In this document: in pieces, positions 19,501 through 26,933 of the stretch
Layout of the letters: each line of letters opens with the position of its first letter
How positions within the stretch are numbered: position 1 is the first letter of the stretch
NCBI GenBank assembly: GCA_027491235.1
Contig: JAIXWO010000018.1
Coordinates: 62,001-126,000, forward strand
Reading direction: 5' to 3'
DNA: 64,000 nucleotides
Source: Sphingomonadales bacterium
GTDB taxonomy: Bacteria > Pseudomonadota > Alphaproteobacteria > Sphingomonadales > Sphingomonadaceae
Notes under the pieces: model-generated
Databases searched by the model: none
What the model was told of the DNA's origin: nothing
The model's input: only the letters and a program-made list of their open reading frames with translations
Position numbers and translations under genes: made by a program

Positions 19501-20271
19501 ATGGCCAGTGCGCCGCAAGATGCTCTTCCCTTGTTTTTCAAGGACCTCGTCCCGCTTTCGTCGGTCGATCACGCAACATGGAAAACGCGTACGGTTGAGA
19601 GCGCACCTTGGCTCAACGATCAGCACGCCGTGCCGTTGACCGTTGATGAGTTCGCCAGCGCGCAGCGCAACTATCCCATCATCTTCTCGTCAGGTGAAGC
19701 ACCTGTGCCGCTGGCGTTGATGGGCCTCAATGAAGGCGTCAACGTTTTCATGGGCGAAGATGGCCGCTTTACTGAGCAGGTCTATGTGCCAGCCTATGTC
19801 CGTCGCTATCCCTTCATGCTCGCCAAGCTGCGCCCGGACAGCGACGATCTGTCGGTTTGCTTTGACCCGACCGCAGGCGCGATCGGTGAATTCGAAGAAG
19901 GCGACGCCCTTTTTGAAGACGGCCAGCCGACCGAAGCGACCAAGCAGATTCTCAGCTTTTGCGAACAGTTTGAACAGGCCGGTCAGCGGACTCAGGCCTT
20001 CATGCAGGAACTGATCGCCAATGAATTGTTGATGGACGGTGAAATGTCGGTCCAGCCCGATCCGGATAAGCCGCCTTTCGTCTATCGTGGCTTCCAGATG
20101 GTCAATGAAGACAAGCTGCGCGAGCTTCGCGGCGACCAGTTGCGCAAGATGAATCAGTCCGGTCTTTTGCCGCTGGTTTATGCGCATCTGTTCTCAATGT
20201 CGGTCATGCGCGACGTCTTTGGCCGCCAGATGGCGCTGGGCAAAGTTGTCGCGGGTGATGCGAACGGCTAA
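19501..20271 (+). CDS. SapC family protein
   Basis: The 256-residue product matches the SapC family, named after a Campylobacter surface-layer-associated gene. Its members in sphingomonads are cytoplasmic-looking proteins of unclear role. Typical features are the YPIIFSSGEAPVPLALMGL block and the aromatic YVPAYVRRYPFMLA segment. A third typical feature is SFCEQFEQAG-type helices near the centre. An AGGAG box precedes ATG 19501. It seems to be a single-gene unit closed by the hairpin that follows. Confidence 0.85.
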   Translation: MASAPQDALPLFFKDLVPLSSVDHATWKTRTVESAPWLNDQHAVPLTVDEFASAQRNYPIIFSSGEAPVPLALMGLNEGVNVFMGEDGRFTEQVYVPAYVRRYPFMLAKLRPDSDDLSVCFDPTAGAIGEFEEGDALFEDGQPTEATKQILSFCEQFEQAGQRTQAFMQELIANELLMDGEMSVQPDPDKPPFVYRGFQMVNEDKLRELRGDQLRKMNQSGLLPLVYAHLFSMSVMRDVFGRQMALGKVVAGDANG

Positions 20272-20320
20272 AATAATCTAGCGATTTCCGGCCTTTGAGG
20301 TCGGTCCAAAAAGACTCTGG

Positions 20321-20358
20321 GGCGGCTGTTCGAACAAGCGAACAGTCGCCCTGACTTT
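20321..20358 (+). terminator. Intrinsic terminator after the SapC gene
   Basis: GGCGGCTGTTCG (20321-20332) pairs over 12 positions, one G-U, with CGAACAGTCGCC (20339-20350), loop AACAAG. CTGACTTTTG follows. This is a typical Rho-independent terminator and separates the SapC gene from the small RNA candidate downstream. Confidence 0.8.
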
Positions 20359-20361
20359 TGC

Positions 20362-20390
20362 TTGAAACGGCCAACGCCGCACCCTACATT
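20362..20390 (+). promoter_or_regulatory. Sigma-70-like promoter of the small RNA candidate
   Basis: TTGAAA (20362-20367) and TACATT (20385-20390) are separated by exactly 17 bases. They match the housekeeping consensus at five of six and four of six positions. The predicted start is around 20396-20399. No ORF follows on this strand before a terminator, so the promoter would serve a non-coding transcript. Confidence 0.5.
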
Positions 20391-20395
20391 GTTTT

Positions 20396-20504
20396 TTGAG
20401 CGGTGGTGCGTGTCCCCCCTTTCGTACCGCTACTCAGCACACCCTTGGGTGTGTTTCCTCCCTGAACCTTGGCCACCCGGTGCGTGCACCGGGTGGTTTC
20501 TTTG
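20396..20504 (+). ncRNA. Candidate trans-acting small RNA (about 105-110 nt)
   Basis: The region between two terminators has its own promoter and three stem-loops. SL1 pairs 20399-20405 with 20425-20431; its large loop contains six consecutive C residues (20414-20419). SL2 pairs 20438-20444 with 20447-20453. It is followed by a single-stranded CCTCCCT (20457-20463), complementary to Shine-Dalgarno sequences. SL3 (20473-20483 with 20486-20496) plus a T-rich tail is a terminator. Exposed C-rich anti-SD segments are a hallmark of several alphaproteobacterial sRNA families; I cannot assign it to a named one. Confidence 0.55.
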
Positions 20505-20517
20505 TTCAGGGCCCGGT

Positions 20518-21372
20518 TTATTCAGCGGCGATAGGAAGCGAAAGGCGGGGTGCCGCATCGGACAATCGTTCAGCCACCTGCCGCAACAGGCGGGCCATAT
20601 CTGTCAGGCCGTCCCCTGCTGCCCGCAGGTGAGAGTCAAGATAGAGCCGACGGTCAAATTCTAGCTGAATGGCGTGAAGGCCATCGGCGGGTGCCGAATG
20701 CCGATCCAGAATATGCCCCCCCGCATAAGGCGCATTATAGGCGACGCGCAGGCCTGCGGCTTCAAATGTCGCGCCGGCCAGTTCGGTCAGGATTGAGCTT
20801 GCACTGCGGCCGAACCGGTCCCCCACCACGATCTGGGGCGGCGTGCGGGCGCCGTCCTGCAGCAAGGGCGGCATGGAATGAATGTCGAGCAAGATGGCCG
20901 TCCCGTGGCGGCGGCGGGCGGCCTCCATCAGGTTCTCCAGCCGGTTATGGTACGGCCTGTGGTGGCGGTTGATCCGGTCATCAATTTCTTCGGGGGAAAA
21001 GCGCCTGCGCCACAAATCCCCCAACACAGCGGTTCGGCGCGGAACAAGGCCCAGCCCTCCACGCGCTTTGGCAGATAGGATCGGTTGAACATCCATCGGC
21101 CGCGACAGCATACCGGGGTCCATGTCACGCTCTGCACGGTTCAGGTCGATAACAGCCCGGGGCGTCTTAGCCACAATACCCGTAAACCCAGCTTCAAAGG
21201 ATGCCACCGCCAGTCGGTCAGCAAGCCGGTCTTCCAGCGGAAGCAGCCGATCCGCAGGGAAGCGGCAGTCATCGGCCAGATCAGGTGGATAAGCACGCCC
21301 GGCATGCGGCACCGAGAGGATGACGGGCCATTGCGGCGTATCCGGGCCGGATTGGTCGAACGAACTGTTCAT
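20518..21372 (-). CDS. N-formylglutamate amidohydrolase family protein
   Basis: Members hydrolyse N-formyl-L-glutamate to glutamate and formate, the last step of one histidine-degradation route. The 284-residue product (from ATG 21372, MNSSFDQSG) shows SVPHAGRAYPPDL near the start, the DLNRAERDMDPGM block, LLDIHSMPP, and the NAPYAGGHILDRH segment. All are characteristic, and the histidines are likely metal ligands. The frame is open to 21441, so a longer start is possible. No other hut genes are nearby; it sits divergent to cpdR. Confidence 0.87.
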   Translation of the reverse strand: MNSSFDQSGPDTPQWPVILSVPHAGRAYPPDLADDCRFPADRLLPLEDRLADRLAVASFEAGFTGIVAKTPRAVIDLNRAERDMDPGMLSRPMDVQPILSAKARGGLGLVPRRTAVLGDLWRRRFSPEEIDDRINRHHRPYHNRLENLMEAARRRHGTAILLDIHSMPPLLQDGARTPPQIVVGDRFGRSASSILTELAGATFEAAGLRVAYNAPYAGGHILDRHSAPADGLHAIQLEFDRRLYLDSHLRAAGDGLTDMARLLRQVAERLSDAAPRLSLPIAAE

Positions 21373-21527
21373 CCCTTTCGCCCTAAAGGGGCTGCGAATT
21401 GCTGGCAATGTCTGCGGCCTTGAAACCGCAACCGTCGTCAAAGCTTGTGAAAAAATGTTAAGGTGTGCCTGCTAAGTTAAAGCCTTACGGATGAATGCAA
21501 TCCGGACGCGCGACTATGAGGGCACAA

Positions 21528-21911
21528 ATGATCCATATCCTGCTGGCTGAAGATGATGATGTGATGCGCCAGTATCTCGTTCGCGCCCTCGAACGGGCAG
21601 GCTATCATGTGACCGCCGTAGACCGGGGCACCGCTGCGCTGGAGCTGATTGAGGCGGGTGAGGCCTTCGACCTGCTGCTGACGGACATTGTCATGCCGGA
21701 AATGGACGGGATTGAACTCGCCCAGAAGGTGACGCTCATTCATGCAGACATGAAGGTCATGTTCATCACCGGATTCTCGGCAGTCTCGCTGAAGGCGGGG
21801 CAGGCCATGCCCAATGCCAAGGTTCTGTCCAAGCCCTTCCACCTGAAGGATCTTGTCGCCGAAGTGGACCGGGCTTTCGAGTTCAGCAACGCAACATCAG
21901 AAGGTTTGTAA
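21528..21911 (+). CDS. cpdR: CpdR-type single-domain response regulator
   Basis: CpdR is a stand-alone receiver that, when unphosphorylated, primes the ClpXP protease for cell-cycle substrates in alphaproteobacteria. From ATG 21528 (MIHILLAEDDD) the product is 127 residues. The acidic pair is at 9-10 and the phospho-acceptor is Asp53 in LLLTDIVMPEMDG. The conserved threonine lies in MFITGFSAV and the lysine in LSKPFHL. There is no output domain. The KAGQAMPNAKVLSKPF region closely fits CpdR rather than generic CheY-like proteins. Confidence 0.88.
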   Translation: MIHILLAEDDDVMRQYLVRALERAGYHVTAVDRGTAALELIEAGEAFDLLLTDIVMPEMDGIELAQKVTLIHADMKVMFITGFSAVSLKAGQAMPNAKVLSKPFHLKDLVAEVDRAFEFSNATSEGL

Positions 21912-22033
21912 CGCGCAGTCGATGCGCTGTGCATCGGGCCTTGCAACCCGGCCCAGTCGCCGCTATTGGCCCCGGACCCCGACGGTTCCCGCCGAGTCAT
22001 TCGGCACTTGGAACTGCTCTTGAAAATGAGTGT

Positions 22034-22108
22034 GGGCGTGTAGCTCAGTGGTAGAGCACTGTGTTGACATCGCAGGGGTCGCAAGTTCAATCCTTGCCAC
22101 GCCCACCA
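22034..22108 (+). tRNA. tRNA-Val (anticodon GAC)
   Basis: The cloverleaf folds completely. The acceptor stem is GGGCGTG (22034-22040) with CACGCCC (22098-22104). The D arm is GCTC...GAGC. The anticodon stem is CTGTG/CGCAG with loop TTGACAT (anticodon GAC). The T arm is GCAAG-TTCAATC-CTTGC. Discriminator A and an encoded CCA (22106-22108) follow. It reads valine codons GUC and GUU. T-rich sequence directly after it could end the transcript. Confidence 0.97.
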
Positions 22109-22134
22109 TTTTCTCTTCTCCATCTTTGAAGCTT

Positions 22135-22200
22135 GCGCCTGTCAGACCGCGCCTGTCAGACCGCGCCTGTCAGACCGCGCCTGTCAGACCGCGCCTGTCA
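22135..22200. repeat. 14-bp tandem repeat, 4.7 copies
   Basis: The unit GCGCCTGTCAGACC is repeated four times without a mismatch (22135-22148, 22149-22162, 22163-22176, 22177-22190). A partial unit GCGCCTGTCA follows (22191-22200). The array covers the last codons and the TGA stop (22184-22186, minus strand) of the adjacent histidine kinase gene. Each unit supplies a TGA on the minus strand. Because 14 is not a multiple of three, copy-number change shifts frame but meets a stop in another phase. Confidence 0.95.
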
Positions 22201-23242
22201 TCGGTTGATCAGCCGGGTCGGCAACAGTGTGGGTCACTTTGATTGTCACGCCGGGGTTTTCTGACTGGACGGAGAGTGTCGCATCAAGCTGGCTTGCCAG
22301 CGCCTCTACGATACTGGTGCCAAGGCCGGGCTTCGCGTCGGCCAAGGACTCTTGGGTTCCGACGCCCGTGTCGGACACCGACAATTGCCACCCCGCACCG
22401 GTGCTGTTGTAGCGCACGAAAATCTTGCCCTCCCGGTCGTCAGGGAGGGCGTGCTTCAGGGAGTTGATGACCAGTTCCGTCACAATCAAGCCAAGGCTGA
22501 CAGAACGGTCCGCACTGACACGACTGTCATCGACAATGGCGGCAATCTTAATCTTGCTCGCATCATGGACCATGGAGGCGCTGAGGCTCTGGCACAGGCG
22601 CGTGAAATAATCGTCGAGCCGCACTTCTTCCGGTCCAGCTTCCGACAATTGCTGCTGAAGGGTGGCCACCGACATCACACGGTTGCGGGCATCCCGCAGA
22701 TGCGACCGCGCCTCCTCTGATTGCACGCGGCGCGCGCTCTGCATCAGGACGCTCGCAATAATCTGAAGGCTGTTGGCAATTCTGTGCTGAAGTTCCTTTA
22801 GCAGAACGGCCTTTTCACGGAGCAAATCATCCCTCTGCTGCTCCCCGATACGCGCCAGCGTGACATCTGAAATGGTCAGGAGGAGGCAGTTTTTGCCCAC
22901 CGGATCATAATCGAGCTTCTGGGCATGGAGCAGAAGCTTGTGCGTGACGTCTCCGACCTGCATGTCCATCTCATAGGCATCCAGATCTGCCCCGCCGGCT
23001 AACGTAACGCGCAGCAAGGCATGCAACTGGGGTTTGTTCCATCGCCCGCCGGCCAACTCAAAAAAGTTTTGACCCATCATCGCGCTTGGGGTCTGTCCGA
23101 ACAGGCCTGTCGATGAAGCACTGGCCGTGATGACGTGGAATGTTTCGTCCAGCAGCAGAATGGGCATCACGGACGAATCGATCACCGCCATGGCAAGGTT
23201 ATGGACAACATCGTGGGGTTTATGTGTCATGTGCGTCATCAT
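22184..23242 (-). CDS. PAS-domain sensor histidine kinase (HisKA_2 type)
   Basis: The 352-residue protein has no membrane helix, so it is cytoplasmic. An N-terminal PAS domain (about 20-130, IDSSVMPILLLDETFHVITA) is followed by a HisKA_2 dimerisation helix. Its phospho-accepting histidine is His153 in KELQHRIANSLQ. An ATPase domain follows with ELVINSLKHAL as N box and SDTGVG plus GLGTSIVEAL as G boxes. This class often acts with PhyR-type general stress regulators in alphaproteobacteria. No partner regulator is adjacent unless it is cpdR, which seems unlikely. The last codons lie in the tandem repeat; ATG 23228 is an alternative start. Confidence 0.87.
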   Translation of the reverse strand: MMTHMTHKPHDVVHNLAMAVIDSSVMPILLLDETFHVITASASSTGLFGQTPSAMMGQNFFELAGGRWNKPQLHALLRVTLAGGADLDAYEMDMQVGDVTHKLLLHAQKLDYDPVGKNCLLLTISDVTLARIGEQQRDDLLREKAVLLKELQHRIANSLQIIASVLMQSARRVQSEEARSHLRDARNRVMSVATLQQQLSEAGPEEVRLDDYFTRLCQSLSASMVHDASKIKIAAIVDDSRVSADRSVSLGLIVTELVINSLKHALPDDREGKIFVRYNSTGAGWQLSVSDTGVGTQESLADAKPGLGTSIVEALASQLDATLSVQSENPGVTIKVTHTVADPADQPMTGAV

Positions 23243-23459
23243 GTTCGGTGGCCTCTATCGGGGGAAACGGCCAATTGGCTGCTTGATTGGCAGCTATGCA
23301 TGGTCTGAATGTGGCGGGCTCTTAGAATGGCCTGACGACAGTGATTAGCACAACTTATTGCCAAATCGGCTTTAATTCAACCAAGTGCCCCCATTTCTTC
23401 TCACGGCAGATTTGTTGATGATCCCTGTCACTCCAAACGGGCCTGTCGCACCTAGCGGC

Positions 23460-23475
23460 TTGACGTTTGCGTCAA
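23460..23475. promoter_or_regulatory. Perfect palindrome upstream of the nitronate monooxygenase gene
   Basis: TTGACG (23460-23465) and CGTCAA (23470-23475) form a perfect inverted repeat with spacer TTTG, 65 bases before ATG 23540. Size and position suit a dimeric repressor site overlapping a -35 element. Apart from this, the 297-base gap 23243-23539 shows no gene or other element I can support. Confidence 0.3.
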
Positions 23476-23539
23476 CTTCCCAAATGGAGACAGATGAAGC
23501 CCGCAGCACGGGTGCCACCAATCGAATTGGAGAGAGGAT

Positions 23540-24508
23540 ATGTTTAAGACACGCTTGACCGAAATGTTCGGAGTGGAAACGCCGATCTGCATGGGCGGCA
23601 TGACCGGTGTTGGCTATGGCGAACTCGTGGCGGCCGTCGCGAACGCAGGCGCGCTGGGCTTTATCACGGCGCACATGTTCCCCAGTGGCGATGCGTTGCT
23701 GGAAGAGATTGAGAAGACCAAAGCGCTCACGGACAAACCCTTCGGCGTGAACTTGACGCTGCTGCCGTCGATCAACCCGATTCCCTATGACGATTACCGC
23801 GAGGCGATCATCCAGTCAGGTATCAAGATCGTCGAGACAGCGGGCCGCGCGCCGACCGATCACCTGCCACGCTTCAAGGAGAACGGCGTCAAGGTCATCC
23901 ACAAGTGCACCTCGGTCCGTCACGCCGTATCGGCTGTGAATAAGGGCGTGGACGTGATCAGCATCGATGGCTTTGAGTGCGCGGGCCACCCCGGTGAAGA
24001 CGATGTCGGCCTGGTCGTTCTGCTGCCCGCTACGGTTGATGCGCTGCCCAATGTCCCGATTATCGCGTCGGGCGGCATGGCCGATGGCCGCAGCCTTGTG
24101 GCCGCGCTCGCGCTTGGGGCCGATGGCGTCAACATGGGCACGCGCTTCTGCGCCACTGTTGAAGCCAAGATCCATCAGAATGTGAAGCAGGCGATTGTCG
24201 ACAGCACGGAACTCGACACGGTTCTGGTTGGCCGCACGCTGCGCAACACCGCCCGCGTCGCAAAGAACGCCGTTTCCGTGCAGGTCGCTGAAATTCAGCG
24301 TGATCCGACCAAGTCGTTTGAAGATGTGAAGGCGCTGATGGCGGGCCAGCGTGGACGCGACAATGTGTTGCGTGACGGCGATGTGGATGGCGGCATCTGG
24401 ACGAGCGGCCAGAGCCAGGCGCTCATCCACGACATCCCGACCTGCGATGTTCTGGTGAAGAACATCATGGCGCAGGCGGAATCGGTTCGCGCAAAGTTCT
24501 GCGCTTAA
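23540..24508 (+). CDS. NAD(P)H-dependent flavin oxidoreductase / nitronate monooxygenase
   Basis: This FMN-dependent TIM-barrel protein of the 2-nitropropane dioxygenase family oxidises alkyl nitronates or reduces quinone-like substrates. The 322 residues begin MFKTRLTEMFGVETPICMGG, the usual P-M-x-G flavin-contacting start. They carry the GFECAGHPGEDD segment with the conserved histidine and the IASGGMADGRSLVAALALGA phosphate-binding region. A GGAGAGG box precedes ATG 23540. The physiological substrate cannot be read from the sequence. Confidence 0.88.
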   Translation: MFKTRLTEMFGVETPICMGGMTGVGYGELVAAVANAGALGFITAHMFPSGDALLEEIEKTKALTDKPFGVNLTLLPSINPIPYDDYREAIIQSGIKIVETAGRAPTDHLPRFKENGVKVIHKCTSVRHAVSAVNKGVDVISIDGFECAGHPGEDDVGLVVLLPATVDALPNVPIIASGGMADGRSLVAALALGADGVNMGTRFCATVEAKIHQNVKQAIVDSTELDTVLVGRTLRNTARVAKNAVSVQVAEIQRDPTKSFEDVKALMAGQRGRDNVLRDGDVDGGIWTSGQSQALIHDIPTCDVLVKNIMAQAESVRAKFCA

Positions 24509-24618
24509 TCGAAGAGGTTGATCCGGCGCCCGCCGCGCTGATCGGTTGATTTCACACCGCCTGTCCTTCGGGCTAGGCTGGTGTCGAATCAGGCGGGATT
24601 GGCAAGGGGGCAAGAGCG

Positions 24619-25650
24619 ATGGATCGTCGGGCAGCACTGGCAGGGTTGGCAGCATTGGCAGGCACGCTGGTTGTGCCGGCGGGTGCCGCTGCCCCGAAGG
24701 CCATGATCAAGCCTGCCCGATTGCGTGCCGGCGATACGGTGGGGCTTATTGAGCCTGCCGGCTTTACCACCGACAGTTTTGTTCTTGATGAAATCGTCGC
24801 CGGAATCCGTGCCATGGGTCTGGTGCCAAAGGTGGCGCCGCATGTCATGCAGCGGAGCGGCTATCTGGCGGGGACCGACGCGGAGCGGGCCGCAGACGTC
24901 AATGCGATGTTCGCCGACAAGGAGGTGCACGCCATCTTCGCGATCCGGGGCGGATGGGGCTGCGCGCGCATCCTGCCTTTGCTCGACTTTGATCTTATTC
25001 GTGCCAATCCGAAGCTGCTGACCGGCTTTAGCGACATCACCGCGCTGCACATGGCGATTGCGGCCAAGGCGGGCTTCCCGACGATCCACGGCCCCAATGC
25101 ATCGAGCAGTTGGGGCAAGTTCAGCTGGGATGCGTTCCGCGCGGTGGCGTTTGATGCTGCCACGCCGACCTTCACCAACCCCACAGCCGTCGAAGATCGA
25201 CTTGTTCCGCGTGTCGGGAGCATCCGCACGATCGGTAAGGGCAGGGCGCAGGGCAAACTCTATGGCGGCAATCTGACGGTGCTGACCGCGCTGGTCGGCA
25301 CGCCCTATCTGCCCAGCTTTGACGGGGCGATCCTGTTTCTGGAAGACACCAATGAAGCCGAATACCGGATTGACCGGATGCTCACCCAATTGTCGCTGGC
25401 AGGCATTCTGAAGCGCGTGTCTGGCATTGTATTCGGACAGTGTACGGACTGTGTCGCCCGCGACGTCTCATATGGTGGGTTCACCCTGTCAGAGGTGCTC
25501 GTGCATCATCTGAAGCCGCTCGGCGTGCCTGTGTTTCAGGGCGCGCAATTCGGCCATGTCGCCAACCAGTTCAGCCTCCCCCAAGGCGTCCGCGCCGAAA
25601 TCGACGCAGACGCGGGGACGATCCGGATGCTGGAAGCGGCTGTTTCCTAA
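24619..25650 (+). CDS. LD-carboxypeptidase (peptidase family S66)
   Basis: S66 enzymes cleave the terminal D-Ala from tetrapeptides during murein recycling, or related amide bonds in immunity proteins such as MccF. The 343-residue product starts with a Tat- or Sec-like leader (MDRRAALAGLAALAGTLVVP...AGAAA), so it is probably periplasmic. The catalytic serine is Ser138 in the elbow LLTGFSDITA, the glutamate is Glu242 in LFLEDTNE and the histidine is His313 in FGHVANQFSLP, so the triad is complete. Periplasmic location differs from cytosolic E. coli LdcA. Its stop overlaps pobA by four bases, tail to tail. Confidence 0.87.
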   Translation: MDRRAALAGLAALAGTLVVPAGAAAPKAMIKPARLRAGDTVGLIEPAGFTTDSFVLDEIVAGIRAMGLVPKVAPHVMQRSGYLAGTDAERAADVNAMFADKEVHAIFAIRGGWGCARILPLLDFDLIRANPKLLTGFSDITALHMAIAAKAGFPTIHGPNASSSWGKFSWDAFRAVAFDAATPTFTNPTAVEDRLVPRVGSIRTIGKGRAQGKLYGGNLTVLTALVGTPYLPSFDGAILFLEDTNEAEYRIDRMLTQLSLAGILKRVSGIVFGQCTDCVARDVSYGGFTLSEVLVHHLKPLGVPVFQGAQFGHVANQFSLPQGVRAEIDADAGTIRMLEAAVS

Positions 25651-26816
25651 AGCGGTAGCCCGACATAGTTTTCGGCGATCGATATCTGCGCCGCTTCGGA
25701 CGACGCGATATAGGCCAGCTCCGCCACTTGCACGCGGCGTTCAAACGGGCCGTCGTTGGGGAAGCGGTGCATTAGTTTGGTCAGGGACCAACTGAAGCGC
25801 TCAGACTTCCAGACGCGGGCAAGCGCCTTTGTCGAATAGCCCGCCACGCCGTCGCGATCATTGCGTTTGAAATAGCCGATCAACGCGTCGGAGAGATAGG
25901 TGACATCGGACGCGGCAAGGTTCAGGCCCTTGGCGCCGGTGGGCGGCACGATGTGCGCCGCGTCACCCGCCAGAAACAGGCTGCCATGCTGCATCGGCTC
26001 AAATACGAAGGACCGCAGGGGGGCGATGCTCTTTTCGATGGAGGGGCCGCGCGTCATGTGTGCGGCGGCGTCGGGGCCGAGGCGTGTGGCGAGTTCGTCC
26101 CAGATGCGGTCGTCGGACCAATCCTCGACCTTTTCGGTAACCGGCACGTCGATGTAATAGCGGCTGCGGGTGGGAGAGCGCATGGAGGCAAGCGCAAAGC
26201 CGCGATCGTGATTGGCGTAGATCAGCTCATGGTTGCACGGCGGCACATCGGCCAGAATGCCGAGCCAGCCAAAGGGATAGACCAGTTCAAACGGCTTGCC
26301 GACGCTGGCCGGAATGGCTTGGCGCGAGGGGCCGTGAAATCCGTCGCAGCCGCAGATGAAGCGCGCGTCAATGCGCTGCTCTTTGCCATCCTTGGTGAAC
26401 GTCACGAACGGGGCATCGCCTTCAATGTCGTGGAGGGCGACGTCATCTGCGTCGTAGATCACTTCCAGCCCGCGCGACGGCGCTGCGTCCATTAGATCGC
26501 GGGTGATTTCGGTCTGGCCATAGACCATTACCTGCTTGCCGGTGAGGGCGGCAATGTCGATGCGGATCAGGCGTTCGCCGTCGGCGAGGTTGAAGCCATC
26601 ATGCGGCAGGCCTTCCTTATGCATCCGTGCCCCAAGGTCGAGCCGGTCCATCAGATCGGTCGTCACGCGTTCCAGAACGCCCGCCCGGATACGGCCGAGG
26701 ATATAGTCGCCCGATGCCCGCTCAATGACGATGCAGTCTATGCCTTCGGCCCGCAGCAAATGGCCGAGCATGAGGCCAGCGGGGCCTGCGCCGATAATGG
26801 CGACCTGTGTTTTCAT
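25647..26816 (-). CDS. pobA: 4-hydroxybenzoate 3-monooxygenase
   Basis: PobA is the NADPH- and FAD-dependent hydroxylase turning 4-hydroxybenzoate into protocatechuate. The 389-residue product has the FAD-binding GAGPAG (residues 9-14), the RAGVLE block (44-49), the CDGFHGPSR motif and GDAAHIVPPTGAKGLNLA, all typical of PobA. Protocatechuate-cleavage genes are not in the window. The divergent AraC-type gene fits its specific activator PobR, so induction by 4-hydroxybenzoate is expected. Confidence 0.95.
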   Translation of the reverse strand: MKTQVAIIGAGPAGLMLGHLLRAEGIDCIVIERASGDYILGRIRAGVLERVTTDLMDRLDLGARMHKEGLPHDGFNLADGERLIRIDIAALTGKQVMVYGQTEITRDLMDAAPSRGLEVIYDADDVALHDIEGDAPFVTFTKDGKEQRIDARFICGCDGFHGPSRQAIPASVGKPFELVYPFGWLGILADVPPCNHELIYANHDRGFALASMRSPTRSRYYIDVPVTEKVEDWSDDRIWDELATRLGPDAAAHMTRGPSIEKSIAPLRSFVFEPMQHGSLFLAGDAAHIVPPTGAKGLNLAASDVTYLSDALIGYFKRNDRDGVAGYSTKALARVWKSERFSWSLTKLMHRFPNDGPFERRVQVAELAYIASSEAAQISIAENYVGLPL

Positions 26817-26933
26817 CGGGAGGGTTCCTCAATCAGCCTGTTTGACCATTCCGTGCGGCAGAGGGCGTCAAAAGGCGAGGCAGCTTTGCGACAATGAATT
26901 GCACTTTTCGATCAAGTCCATATTGTGTGGAAC

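Noticed and set aside
22135-22200. CRISPR-like array
   Set aside because: Units are only 14 bases and directly adjacent with no spacers; it is a simple tandem repeat.
24949-24975. Loss of the catalytic serine in the LD-carboxypeptidase (GGWGCAR)
   Set aside because: The nucleophile lies in the later GFSDIT elbow (Ser138), which is intact.
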